DNA from: Branchinecta lynchi
Taxonomy: Eukaryota > Arthropoda > Branchiopoda > Anostraca > Branchinectidae
DNA length: 64,000 nt
Assembly (NCBI GenBank): GCA_023053575.1
Contig: JAKZAP010000001.1
Location: 20,788,533 to 20,852,532, forward strand
Reading direction: 5' to 3'
Shown here: positions 52,901 through 63,970 of the stretch, piece by piece
How the letters are laid out: every line of letters begins with the position of its first letter
Numbering within the stretch: the stretch's first letter is position 1
The notes under the pieces: generated by a model
What the model saw: only the letters and a program-made list of their open reading frames with translations
Databases searched by the model: none
Told to the model about the DNA's origin: nothing
Position numbers and translations under genes: made by a program

Positions 52901-55900
52901 GAAACCGGGAAAGTTTTCGTCAAAACAGAGATAACTTATAGGGGTAAACACACATGCTGATTCAATGCCTGAACTGATTCAATCAGATGATTAATCTGTT
53001 TTTGAATTTTAATAGCAAAAATGTTCAAGGAGTCTGGCGAAGACAAGACCCAATTGTCTGGATCAGATATTGAATTTTTGGGATCCCATCGAAACCTTTG
53101 GTCTTGTTTCACTAGACATCAGAGACCCATGTCCATTCCATTATGGAAAAGCTGTCTAGTCCACTTTTAGATTATTTTACAGATTGCACAAAGGCCAGGC
53201 AGACAGAAAGACTTCCCGTAGCACAGATATTCAAACTGTACATCCCCTTTTTTATTTCTGCGTTGCCGAAAGACAGAGAATAATAAGCCGAACTGGTTAC
53301 ACAGATAGTCTTTCCATCTCCGCTAGTTACAGTGGTCATAGCGAGTGTGTTCCACCATACTTACCGTAGGCTTCTTGGCGTCAAGGCTATAACACGTTTT
53401 TGGGATCCCAAAACGTAAGTGGAGGGATACCTATGACATCGCAAAAGTTGTCCGTCCGTCCGTCCGTCCGTCCGTCCGTCCTTCGGTCCGTCCGTCCTTC
53501 GGTCCGTCCGTCCGTCTGTGCGCACTGTAACTCTCGAAGGGAAAGAGGTATTTTAGTGAACCTTAGTGTGAGGACTGTTTGGGTCAAGAGTAAGGTCGAG
53601 TTCGTAGATGGGCTCTGTAGCCGTACATTTAGGGGTGGGGGATGGGTTTTAAATTAAGGGGCAAATGAAATATTTTTAAACAGATAATGTGATAGTCGAT
53701 TATAAGGTAAGGAGACATGCTAAACTCGATGGTGAAAACCATTTGGTCATCAGACCAGTAGTTCGCCCGGAATCCGGCCAAAACCGGAAACTTTGTTAAA
53801 AGTAAAACTTTTATTTGAAGTTGATTAGATGTTCGATTTATAGGTAAGAAGACATGCTGAACACGATGGTGAAAACCATTTTTTCGCCGGACAAGTAGTT
53901 AGCCCTGAATCCGGCCAAAACCGGAAAGTCTGTCAAAAGTAAAAGTTTTATTTGAAGTTGATTAGATGTTTGATTTATGGGTAAGAGGACATGCTGAAAA
54001 CGATGGTGAAAACAATTTTCTACCCCGACAAGTAGTTCGCTCGGAATCCTGCCCAAACCGGAAAATTGTTTAAAGTTAAAGTTTTATTTGTAGTTGATTA
54101 GATATCAGATTTAGGGTAAGAAGAGATGTTGAATCCGTGAATGATAATAATTTTTTACCCGAACATATAGTTTGACCGGAATCCGGCTGGAGCCGGAAAA
54201 TTTGTTATAAGTTAATTTTTTATTTGAAGTTTATTAGATGTTCAGTATTGGGGAAAGAAGATACGCTGAGTTCGTTTTTGAGCTTTCTTTTTTTGCCTGA
54301 CAAGTAGTTCCGCAATTCGGCCGAAACCAGAAATTGGCAAAAGTGGCAGGAAGTTTTCGTCAAAACAGATATGACTTATAGGGGTAAACACACATGCTGA
54401 ATCCATATCTGAACTTGGTTTTCTCAGATGATTACCTTTTGGCCTTAATCTGTTTCTGAATTTTAACAGTAAAAATGTTCAAGGAGTCTGGCGAAGACTG
54501 GATCTGGAGTTGTCTTGAACAAATATTGAATTTTTGGGATCCCATCGAAAACTTTGGTCTTGTTCAATTTTTGCCAAGATGTCGCTCAACGGAGTAATCA
54601 AGCCAATCAGCTTACAAAGATCCGTAGTTACCAGGCTTACTATGCTCCCTAGCATGCGGTAAGCAAATAGTTACTATTTCGAGAAGGTCGGAACGTCAGC
54701 GTGGTAACTTTTCGTGAGGTTGGACGGAAATAGTAACTAAGAGTTACTATTGTTAGAAGGGTGGAACACGCTCAGTATCTATGCATTCTCTTGTAGCTAT
54801 GCATCCAAATCCTGCAAAAAGTCAACGTAGATGCTAAACAATTTGCCTCTTTGTTTTGTGCTTAGTGCCGTTCATTAGGGACTTAAGACGCCTGAGGCCA
54901 AGTAAAATGTCATAATGTCCAAGTGAATAAATTGTAGACTTGGATAAGTCAAAACAAAACAATTTTTGCTAGGCTACTACCTCTGAGCATCTTTCTGTTC
55001 AGATTCCCAGGTTTGTGTCTTACTAAATGCAAATTTCATTTTAGGAACAAATGAAGAAAGGCAAGGCAGGCTCTGGTATACACAATAGTGATGATGATCT
55101 GGATAAGAAACTATCCAAAAAATTAGCAAAATTGAAAAAATACTCACCAGAGTTTTTAGACGAACTGCTGCAAACAAAACTGAAGAAGATGAAAGGTATA
55201 AATCTGAAAGAACTACTAGAGGAAGACTCTGAAAGTTCTGGATCCGATTCTCAGTTTACTAGGAGACTAACCTCAAAAAGCCTGAGAAAACGTGAAAGCT
55301 CAGAAGAACCTGAAAATCGCAGAAGAGCGAAACATTATGAAGGAAGAGATAGTAGGAAAAGGGACTACCAGGGAAGTGGTAGCCGGGGGCACAGTGACAG
55401 CCACAGGAGTGACTCTCCCGATAGAAGTCCTCCGAGAAAAGGGGGACTTGACACGCTAGGGAAGTCTGTGCCGAAGAAAAGATTACAGGAGAAAGTGCCG
55501 GAAAAACGAAAAGGTTGGTTTGGATGTTCGCCACCCTAATTTCTTCGTATATTGTAGTCAGGAAGAGGAATTCTGTATCGTACACCACTAGTGACGAATG
55601 ATATGGAAATTGTTAGAACAGATCCTGCGGTAACCAACCTAGCTAAAAACGAGTATCACATAGCACATTTCCACGGTTTGGTCTTTCCGGATATGCCACA
55701 GATATCAATCAATCAATAAGCAAATTTAATTCCAAACAGCTTAAAGCTAGAATAGGTCAGTAAAATATTTGTGAAATACATAAAAACGATTAACTAATAA
55801 CGATAAATAAGTAATTAACTAACACGTTTTATAAGATATGACCTGAAATAAATGTTGGAATGAAACTGTGTTTGGGTTGACGAATCGGCAGGATACGGCA

Positions 55901-58900
55901 AAAACGGATTGCCAGTGTCCTCTCGGACCGACGCACGGACGAAGGGAGGGAAGAGGTGAATAGACAGAAAATCATAATATTTCATATGAATCATAATATT
56001 ATAATATTTCACATGAAGAGGCACTCATTAAACTGGACGTTCCTAAATTAACTGACCGCAGAAATACTCTTTCAAAAAATGTTCAAAATGTTTAAAAAAA
56101 AAGCAAAGACAATGTGCTGTCCACAGATGGCCCATCTATTCCCCCCTCCCCTCCCGTCTTCCGCGCGTCGGTCGAGAGGAATACTGGCAATCAGTTTCCT
56201 CCATATTCTGCTAAATTTTCTGCCCAATTTTACGTAGTTTCATCCCATCATTTATTTCTGGTCATATCTTGTAAGTGTATTAGTTAACTTGTTTCGTGTC
56301 TGTGTATTTCGTTAATATCTTATTCCTCTTCTAGCTTTTCAGCTATTTGGATAATAAACTTGATTGACTGATTGATTGATTGATAGACGGCTCATCTGGG
56401 GTCATCCCACTATCTTTGCTCCGAATTTTTTTGAAAGGGTATTTCGGCGGCCAGTTTATTTTGGAACGCCCAGTTTAATGAGAGCCTTTTCATATAAAAT
56501 ATTATAATCGCCCAGATCAATATTGAGCTTGGCCTGTATTTTCCTCTAAAGATTTCATATATTTTTCAAGAAATAGGCTTCACAACATTTAGTGTAATCT
56601 TATAGCATTCAAAAGAGGAGGTTCATTGTTTTGTGGTAACGGTGGGCAGCCTCTTCGTATCTTACGATCTACGTCACCAAGAGTGATTGTTTCCTTTTGG
56701 TAGTTTTGTGCGTAAAGCACTCGAGGGGAAAAGTGCTGTTTCTTAGTTTGTTGTTTTCTATATGAGTTGTTTGTTTATACTATCTATGCCTTTGGGTTTT
56801 CTAATACAGCAGTATAGATGCATATATATTATAAATGTATATATATATGGAAATTATATATATAATTTAGCCTGCAATAAAATACATTTGTCGTCAAGGA
56901 ATAATTATTTCTCTAAAATGATTATCTGTTCTCCTATCTACTGTATTTTCGAAATGAGTGTGATAAAAGGGTCAAAGATAGGGCAAAGATACTAGGGGGA
57001 CGTTTTCGCATGGATGGCTGTAGAGCTGAACGGATGATCTCGTCCATGCAAAAATGAGAAAATCGATCGGGCGTTGAATTGCTGAGGAAGATGGATTCCG
57101 TCTACGCGAAAATGCCCATTCAGCTGGATGGGAGCATATATATGAGAGCATATATATGAGTGGGAAGGTCCACACAACATCCCCGTTCAGCCAAACGATG
57201 CCCTCGCTTGATGGGCCGTTCACATGAGAATGCCAAAAAGATCGACAGCATACACGCGAAAATGTCCCCTAGTTCTTACGTGTCATGTGGTCTTGATGTT
57301 TCTCTTTGCAGAACCGCAACGAGGCGCCAGAGTGCAATTGACCGCCGAGGAGATGGAAAGGCGGCGGAAAGAAATGGAACAAAATGCTAAGCAGAGAGAC
57401 GAAGAAAGGACGAAAAATGTGGAAAGGTACAGAGCAGAAGCAAGCAAAGAAGAGCAAGAAGAGAGGAAGGAGAAAGATCCCGACTTCCTCAAGTAAGTAA
57501 AAGCTGAAATATACTGAAGATACATATTCTAAGGATCAGTTTTTGTATACCGTCGGTCCTTAAAGTTTAACTGAACAGGCAACTTATTTTTACATCTTAG
57601 ATTCAAATACATTGAATTATTACAACACCTATTGGGGATTTTCATTCTGTCCACAGTAGTCTTCAGTAGAGACGTTGGGAATGTGGACGCTTTCCCATGG
57701 TGAATCCGTCCACAATTCGCCCGCGAAAATCACTGCACTATCACTACACAACACACCTCACTAGCTAGCACTAGTTTTTGGCACTACAGACTGCAGACAC
57801 TTCTTTGTTTATTTGATACACAATTTATTTACTCGTTTGCTGCTAGTGTTGTTGCCAAATGTTCCAGGCACCATAGAGATATCACAAAAACGGGAAGAGC
57901 GGCAAGCACAATGGGATAATCGATTATTTGGAAATATCAGAAAAACAAACTAACGCTTTTTCATCGGGTTTTCAACATTATTTAAGCGAACAAGTGATGG
58001 GTAACTAGACTGTCGTATCCTAGCCCTTTTCGGTTAAACTTTAAATCACAAAGGCTACACTAAGTTATTCTTCTTCTATTTACAAAGGTTTGGGACCCTT
58101 AAATCCGCAGGTTTCAGTTAATTAGTGTGTGTCTTAAATTCATATCTCTCCGATCCCGGTTACTGTTCATCAGCTAGCGAGGAAAAGAATTCTTTTGAAC
58201 CTGAGTTCCCCGTGACTCAAAATCTGTTAGGAAAAGATGTTCTTGGGCGAGAGCTAAGATAGCCTATTCAAGTCCTACAAAACTGTAAGAAAAAGAACAT
58301 TCGTGTCGCTGATCGATTAATTTGATTCCCATAGACGCTAAGGGTATTTGAATCCCCCTCAATTAAGCACTCGTAGGGCTACTACTCTCTTCTGCCTACT
58401 TCCATATAAAGCTCGTGCTGAACTAGCAAATTCGGGTTTTCAAGGACCAGTAAGAAAGGTAAAAAAATATCGTTGAATATCTAGACATACTTTTGTCTAT
58501 CCTACCAAAGGCCCGTAATAAGTTATTCGTAACCAAGTCATTCACAGGGGCCTTCCAACACGTAACTTTCAATAACGCGATCCCTTTTATTTAGGGTTGC
58601 GTTTGTAGAATGCCTGGCATAGTGCTGGTGGGGGGGGGGGGGGGGCACTTTTTTTGGTCAGGTAGCTTAACGTAATTCATTCAGAGGGGCACAATCATTT
58701 TTATGAGGATGATAACCAGCTTAGCAGAGCGGAAATGTTTGAACCGCGATATAAACCTGTTTTGTCTCTGCATGCTCTTCGTATAGAGTATCGTTTGCAC
58801 TTGCTAAATTCTATCCGAATAAGCAGCTGGAGTGCCCTGGAGTATCGGAACGCCAGTTTTAATGACCATATGCGCCAGTGGAACGGAAACCATAAGAGGG

Positions 58901-59737
58901 ACATACTCTATTTCATTACTGCTTAAGGTTCAATCAGACTGGAAATGATTTTACATGCTCCCTTCCCACCGGTGCCCTTACGGTCGTTACTTCGACGGGA
59001 AAAGCTTACACGTAAAATATTTTGGTTAGCTAAACATTGCTGAAATTAGTTCAGTTTAAGAAACCCCAACGCAAGACGACGTAGGAAGGCATCAATTAAA
59101 ACGGATTTGGTTGATTAAAAGATTTGCCAGTTCGTCAAGTTGTCTTTGCTTTACGCTTTCGCCGATCGGAAAGGGTCCCGCTCCAGGAATGAGAGAGTCG
59201 ACGTAATTTAAGGGATTACGAAAGCGTGACGTAAGTTGTTAACGTAAGGTGTAGACCGTCACTTGGCTGATGGTCCATGTGTAATTGTCTAATTTGTAAA
59301 GGCGAAAGCCTTTTTTGCTTCAATTGTATTATTTATCGTCGTAATTTTTTACGTGTCAGCCTGAAGGCACCTCTAACCTTAAAATGAAGGCAGTGGCGCT
59401 GAGCACATCTTGAAACAAATTGTGTTTTGTTCATTTTGAATCCGAGCCCTAAGGCTGTTTATTCTTGGTAGCGTCAAGCTCAGGAAATACGCAATTCTCC
59501 GGAAATGTATGGGGTTTGTAGTCTTTCCGTTTGGATTCTAACTTGACCTACTACTGAACACTTGCGTACAAGGGGTTATTATCGTTAGTTAGGCGGAACG
59601 AAACCTTAGTGTCGTCTTGCAGGAAGGAGTTGGTCAAGGCTGCCGGGATCAGCACAATTGAAGGTCGAATCAAGGCAAACGTTGCGAAGATTCAGCGCGG
59701 AAGTAACGATATGGAAAAGAACTTTGCAAGACGGTAG
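49761..59737 (+). CDS. CWC25: CWC25 homologue (pre-mRNA splicing factor), N-terminus not found
   Basis: CWC25 joins the spliceosome after its ATP-dependent remodelling and promotes the branching step (established knowledge). Exons seen: 49761-49909, 50942-51108, 55045-55513, 57312-57492 and 59623-59737, about 359 residues, all GT-AG and phase-consistent. Diagnostic blocks: KLDWIY followed by FLLGKRVDK; EDPLLLIKKKEE; a charged, Ser/Arg-rich middle; QLTAEEMERRRKEMEQNAK; and a terminal IEGRIKANVAKIQ...EKNFARR. The conserved N-terminal Trp/Glu-rich segment of roughly 75 residues should precede 49761 but was not recognised in the repeat-filled DNA upstream. Introns are loaded with MITEs and two family-A elements. 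Confidence 0.9.
49910..50483. other. CWC25 intron, LINE-tail-like stretch
   Basis: 50145-50200 (AATAGTAGTAGAATAGTAAT then an AT-rich transition) resembles a LINE 3' end with a short microsatellite. Nothing else was recognised. Confidence 0.4.
50484..50794. mobile_element. TA-flanked MITE, GTTGCGTTTTT family (copy 2)
   Basis: It starts TTTGCGTTTTTGTTCCGG and ends CGGATCAAAAACGCAAC (311 bp), with TA on both sides. Inner inverted blocks GAATTCTCGATTCTC and GAGAATCGAGAATTC strengthen the hairpin. It lies in the CWC25 intron 147 bp before exon 50942. Confidence 0.8.
50942..51108 (+). CDS. CWC25: CWC25 exon with EDPLLLIKKKEE
   Basis: The acceptor TTTCAG ends at 50941 and the donor GTAAGT starts at 51109. 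Two bases complete a Glu codon, then LPESTLKRGSNV, GEDPLLLIKKKEEAARL and a Gln/Lys-rich end. This corresponds to the REDPLFIIRKKEEE block of the family. It ends in phase 0. Confidence 0.9.
51109..51896. other. CWC25 intron, no repeat recognised
   Basis: There is a C-run at about 51198-51212, consistent with a decayed hAT-like end, and otherwise no structure I can name. Confidence 0.4.
51897..53108 (+). mobile_element. family A element, complete
   Basis: Left end TTTTTGGGATCCCAAAACG at 51897; GTCC microsatellite at 51958-51980; the unique segment to ~52165; then seven ~138-bp units with CATGCTGAACACGATGG and CCGGAATCCGGCC; right end CGAAACCTTTGGTCTTGTT at 53108. About 1.21 kb. The flanks GGAAG and TCACT show no target duplication. 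Confidence 0.88.
53343..54773. mobile_element. MITE family B (copy 4) split by a family A insertion
   Basis: The left part 53343-53396 (GAGTGTGTTCCACC ... GGCTTCTTGGCGTCAAGG) and the right part 54565-54773 (... AGAAGGGTGGAACACGCTC) together make one reversed family-B MITE. The family-A element 53397-54564 lies between them. Flanking triplets are AGC and AGT. Confidence 0.8.
53397..54564 (+). mobile_element. family A element, complete, inserted in a MITE
   Basis: Left end TTTTTGGGATCCCAAAACG at 53397; long GTCC/GTCCTTCG microsatellite 53447-53520; ~138-bp units whose GACATGC motifs start at 53713, 53851 and 53988; right end at about 54564 (GGGATCCCATCGAAAAC, TTTGGTCTTGTT). The insertion point within the MITE is a T-rich stretch, with no obvious duplication. 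Confidence 0.88.
55045..55513 (+). CDS. CWC25: CWC25 exon, charged Ser/Arg-rich middle
   Basis: The acceptor TTTTAG ends at 55044 and the donor GTTGGT starts at 55514; the exon opens in phase 0 with Glu-Gln-Met and ends one base into a codon. It encodes an Asp/Lys stretch (DDDLDKKLSKKLAKLKK), an acidic Ser patch (EEDSESSGSDS) and an SR-like region (HSDSHRSDSPDRSPP). The low-complexity middle of CWC25 is variable between species, so assignment rests on the flanking exons and exact phase match. Confidence 0.85.
55514..56994. other. CWC25 intron with LINE-tail microsatellites
   Basis: A reversed (TCAA)n tail with AGCTTAAAGCTAGAA is at 55697-55760, and a (GATT)n tail at about 56360-56385. These mark LINE/SINE 3' ends in opposite orientations. 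An AT-rich stretch with ATATATAT is at 56820-56870. No coding frame. Confidence 0.5.
56995..57269. mobile_element. TA-flanked MITE, GGGGGACGTTTTCGC family (copy 2)
   Basis: It starts GGGGGACGTTTTCGC after TA and ends GCGAAAATGTCCCC before TA, 275 bp. It shares TCGATCGGGCGTT and CAGCTGGATGGGAGC with the copy at 33023. It ends 42 bp before a CWC25 exon, so it lies close to the acceptor and branch region. Confidence 0.85.
57312..57492 (+). CDS. CWC25: CWC25 exon with LTAEEMERRRKEM
   Basis: The acceptor CTTTGCAG ends at 57311 and the donor GTAAGT starts at 57493. It encodes QLTAEEMERRRKEMEQNAK and a Glu/Arg-rich helix ending DPDFLK, matching the LSAEELERKRQEM block of CWC25. A TA-flanked MITE ends 42 bp upstream of this exon. 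Confidence 0.93.
57493..59622. other. CWC25 last intron
   Basis: There is a G-run of about 18 bases at 58629-58646 and no other named feature. I saw no exon or repeat family with confidence. Confidence 0.45.
59623..59737 (+). CDS. CWC25: CWC25 last exon
   Basis: The acceptor TTGCAG ends at 59622; one base completes the Lys codon. It encodes KELVKAAG, STIEGRIKANVAKIQRG and EKNFARR, then a TAG stop at 59735-59737. This is the conserved C-terminal helix of CWC25 with the near-invariant EKNF ending. No canonical AATAAA was noticed close downstream. Confidence 0.93.
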
Positions 59738-59898
59738 TATCTTTCTTATATTCTTGTTTTTACCATACAGTATATTTATGTTTTCTTTGATATTTGCGAG
59801 CGGATGTTTCTATACGTTCCTTCACAGCGGCTGCTTTAGGCCCTCGTCGGGTCCTCTTTTTAGGATTGCATGCTTTAGGGTGTATTCCAAACTAATTA

Positions 59899-60316
59899 GT
59901 TGTGTTTTTGCTGATACCATGGTATCTGTTACCGCGGTAACTGGATCTGCAATTAGTCGTTTTTGCAGTTATCGTAGTATCTGATACATGGTGCTCAGCA
60001 AAAACGACTATTGCCGAAATTCCACTTTTCGAAGTCATCCCAAAAGAAAAAACAGATATCCAGTTACATCATTAAGTGCTAAACTTCTTTCTCGTAAATC
60101 TGACAAAATTTTGATGGAAGTGAGATGACTTGTCAGATACCACGACCAGTTACCATGGTCGGACCATAGTATCTCAATATCTGTTACCACGATAACTGGC
60201 CAGATACTAAGATAACTGCAAAAACTCCTTTTGACCGTGGTATCAGATACCACGATAACTGCAAAAACGACTTTAGACCGTGGTAACATAAACCATGGTA
60301 TCAGCAAAAACGCAAC
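59899..60316. mobile_element. TA-flanked palindromic element, GTTGCGTTTTT family (copy 3)
   Basis: It starts GTTGTGTTTTTGCTGATACC and ends GGTATCAGCAAAAACGCAAC (418 bp), with TA on each side. The interior repeats GATACCACGATAACTGCAAA and CCATGG palindromes in both orientations. It lies 162 bp after the CWC25 stop codon, possibly within its 3' UTR. Confidence 0.8.
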
Positions 60317-60828
60317 TATTGTCAAACACTGGTCATTATCTGGACTAGACCTGAAATGAAAGATAGAAAGGAATTTCCTGGTGGATCAGAAAAATCTAGG
60401 CCCGATAGTGTGGACGAAGATCTTTGGTTTTGTTTAGCATGTGAGCTAGCCTAGACAGAAAGCAGCTGGACCAGCTCGCTTTCGAAAATCGTCTGTAACA
60501 ATGGGGCCATGTCATACACTAGCAATACTACTTCCGAGAACTACATTTTGGCCAGACAACTTCTCAGAACCCCGAGGAAATTTCTTTTTGACTTACTGAC
60601 ACATTCTCGAACCATCGGAAGTTTACACCGACACCAGGATTTGTCCTATGTAAAGCACAACTTTTACTTGAAATGACCTTTTCACGGCTAACTGGTTCAG
60701 AAATACGTTTCCGAAAATACCAATGCTTACTCCGTGAAATGGGCGATTTTCTTGTTGGTGCTTGTCGACCCTTTTCAGAATTCCGAGTCTCCGAAGCGGA
60801 GATTGGACACAACTCCCCCACCGCGGCC

Positions 60829-61006
60829 GAATCTGATTCGGGTATATATGTGAAGCACCTAAGACCCCTAAGCCCCTTACCACCTATCAAGTTTCACTTG
60901 AATCGGAAATTAAGGGGGAATCTGATTCGGGTATATATGTGAAGCACCTAAGACACCTAAGCCCCTTACCACCTATCAAGTTTCACTTGAATCGGAAATT
61001 AAGGGG
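60829..61006. repeat. 89-bp tandem duplication
   Basis: GAATCTGATTCGGGTATA opens two consecutive units at 60829 and 60918, and AATCGGAAATTAAGGGG closes each. They differ at a very few bases (ACCCC against ACACC), so the duplication is recent. Confidence 0.85.
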
Positions 61007-61089
61007 GCCATTTCTTGATATGTCTGCCAAGTTTCATCGTCTTAGCTAATGTGGGAGTGCCCGAACTAGCAAAACCCGGACCGACCGAC

Positions 61090-63260
61090 AGACGGGAGAG
61101 AGAGAGACAGAGCGGTTTATTATACAACTTTCGCAGCTCTTGGCTAATTTGCAGTTGCAAAACATTACATTCAAAAATTAGGCACTGTTAAACATAGACG
61201 TAAAAAAAGGCACACATGAATTAGAATAACGGTTTGTCCGTGTACGTATAGGTGTCAGCTTGAGTTTCTGTCTGGTTCTACTGTTTGGTGGGGCGTCTGC
61301 GGGTAGGATGTCTCGATGGGTTGGGTTTGAAAGCAATGCTTTTCCAAACTTCATGATGAGATCTCACAATCTTTGTTCTAGGCACTGGATGTTAAGTTTA
61401 TCGAGTGCTTCTTGGTATGGGATATCTCTACAACTCAGGATAATCCGGACTGCTCTTTTCTGCATTGACTTTAGGTCGTGCATCGGGTGAGTAGTGTGTA
61501 GTGCAACCGAAGCGACGCATTTTAGACAGTGTTTGAAGGGAGGCGTTAACCTTCCTAATTACACTGTCAACATGTGCGGCGAAGGAACAGTCTCTGGAGA
61601 AAATGACTCCGAGTACCTTCACTTCTGATAAAAGAGTAAAAGGGACTTCAGGGGCAGGAGGGAGGGGGGGGGGTAAAGTCTCTTTTTAGGGGGTTCAGTC
61701 GAAGAATTTTTGACTTGGCGGTGTTACTGGTAAGATTGGACTCGTTACACTGGGAATTTAGCTCGTCAAAAATTTCACCAGCAAACTGCTCTATAGGAGC
61801 ATTACCCTCAAGTAGGTAAGCAAGCACGAGTGATAAGTCGCCCACAAATTTGTACCCGTCTTCGTGCTCGCTCAACATCAAGTACCTTCTGCTGCCGTCC
61901 AGACAGAAAATCCAGTACGATTGTTAGAGTTTGACGCGTAGCTCCCGTTTGCTTTAAGTTAAGGCATACAATGCGATGAGATAGAAGGTAGAACGCTTTC
62001 GAAAGTTGATCGAGCTAGATCAACAAAACAACCCTGGGTCTGTAGCCACTTTAGAATGCGGTCGAACATTCTTACAAGGTAGGCGGAAGTTCCTTCGGGA
62101 GTCCACCGTACTGATATTTGTCGATGGATTCACGAACTTGAGACAACAGGCAGCGGAGTATGAAAGACTCACTTTCGCAAAACATGGGGTTAGGGAGTTG
62201 AGTCTCAAGTCATCACAGCCCTTAGGCGGGATTACCTTCGGAATGTCACGTATGTGCGCTTTCTTCCACGGTGAGGGAAACACTCCGGACGCAAGTACTG
62301 GCTAATTAGGATGGAAAGGGGTAGAGTGAGGAACACAGCAAATTCATGGATGAGTTTTGGAGGGATTTCGCCAGGAAAAGGTGATACTCATGTCTTTATT
62401 TTCTTAATTCCTTGTCCACATCGAACTTACTTAGTTCAATCAAACCTTCAGCGGGGCAGTCTTCAAGCAGGGACTCTTTTCCTGGGAAGTCACAAGAGGA
62501 AATGTGGTACATATAGAGGTTAGGAAGGCGTTTACAGCACGGGACACTAGTAAGCATCCGCTATCATCTGTTATATAGACTTTGACGATTTCCCACTTAG
62601 TTTCTTGACGGAGCGGTGCCATTTCGCAGGCTCGCTGTTCAGAAGTGGCACAACTTTTTCGCGACCATACTCGATTTTGGCGTTGCGTACCACGCGCACT
62701 ACTTGGTTCCACAGTTGTTCCTTGGTTTGTTTTACCACACGAGTAAAGGTTACTTCGTTCGCGGATTTTGGCTTTAATTGCAGTGGTAATCCATGGTTTG
62801 TCGTATTCGCTCGTTACTGTTTTTGTTGTGAACATTTCGCAATACTTAGAGTAAAGTACCTCATTGAAAGCGCTTATTCTCCGTTCAAGGGTACCGTCCA
62901 AGGACACTTCCGGGAAGTTGTATGTAGCTACCCACCACCGTATTCACGTATTGCCGAGTCGGTTAGGGGCCTTGTCACTCGCGATAGCATAGGTTTCTTC
63001 ACAGAAGTTTTGGCCTTGAGTATCAGGGTATGGTGATCAGACAACCCAATGTCCTAGGGAGACAGGGGGGGGGGGGAAGTCTTCGGTGTTCGTTAGGACT
63101 AGGTCCAGGGTACTTCCGGATGAGTGTGTGTGGATATTGACAATCTGCTTCAGAGAGGTAGCTAGCCAACTGTATCTGCTTCTAATTGAATCGACTGTAG
63201 TTTGGAGATAAAAATCAAGATCGCGCCTGTTTTGAGCGCTCTCTGGGCATTAAACCGACG
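61090..63260 (-). pseudogene. decayed CR1/Jockey-type LINE
   Basis: On the - strand, in several frames, are: endonuclease pieces (STLDLVLTN near 63100 and GLSDHHTLILKAK near 63030); a linker with KPWITTAIKAKIRER near 62800; reverse-transcriptase pieces (HIRDIPKVIPPKGCDDLR at 62230, FVGDLSLVLAYLLEG near 61840, VLGVIFSRDCSFAAHVDSV near 61600); and a C-terminal RAVRIILS...THRDILP...RTRTNRYSNS stretch down to about 61150. Order and strand fit one element with frameshifts and stops. A (GA)-rich tract at 61085-61105 lies at the 3' end. It does not belong to the intact LINE's family, as it lacks the C-terminal Cys/His motif. Confidence 0.85.
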
Positions 63261-63624
63261 CGAAAATCAAACATGAAAAGCGGCGAGATAGTATTTACAC
63301 ATAACCCAGATAACCTCGTGATTCGGGTTAGTATATACCAAGAAGAGTTTGCATGAAGACAGACGGACGGACAGAAATTGCGATTTCTGTATTGGCCGAA
63401 GGGCAAATGCCATAAAAATGTGCGCGTCGTCGTTAGAAAGTGGGAAAAACAAGCAAGAGAGAGAGAGTCCGAAACATAAGATAGTCCCGTCACCTACCAA
63501 GTTTTCTAAAAATGAAGAATGCAATTTTAAGCTTCTCATGCAGTTATTTTTGAAAGATTTATCCCCGGACAGAGGTGATAAACCTGAGGCGAAGTATAAT
63601 AATAATAATAATAATAATAACTGT

Positions 63625-63970
63625 ATTTAAAAGCCCAGGGGACATATACATAATACAACAATAGTACATATTACAAAGGAAAACAACAACAATAATTTGA
63701 TACGGCTATGAAGCCTCAGTGGTTTGGCTATGAAGCCAAAGTGGTCCATGTTTTCCTCTACCCCTGCTTTGCAAAGTTGGCAATTATACCTGACATTTGG
63801 ACCAGTCCTATGCCTATCAAAAACTCTAAATCTACCAAACAGGGGGAGGGAATTAGCTCTAGCCTGGATCCACAACTTCAAAACTTTTTGAGGCAGATTC
63901 ATTTTAAAATAAAACTCGGGCCCAAACACCTTCTTAAACTCACGGTAAAACTCCAAAGTTTCGGACTGAC
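63625..63970 (-). pseudogene. 3' fragment of another LINE, related to the intact one
   Basis: The - strand frame 63956-63627 encodes LKLWIQARANSLPLFGRFR and YNCQLCKAGVEENMDHF, similar to the ARSDSLPLG and FCPMCGC...HF region of the intact LINE ORF2. A (AAT)n tract at about 63598-63620 marks the 3' end. The element runs off the window at its 5' side. Confidence 0.7.

Noticed and set aside
53440..53520. GTCC repeats considered as a CRISPR array or coding repeat
   Set aside because: It is a 4-bp microsatellite without spacers, present at the same point of every family-A copy.
55051..55539. Stand-alone 162-residue protein
   Set aside because: It is an internal CWC25 exon: an acceptor precedes its first Met and a donor at 55514 joins in phase to the next exon; the last few residues are intronic.
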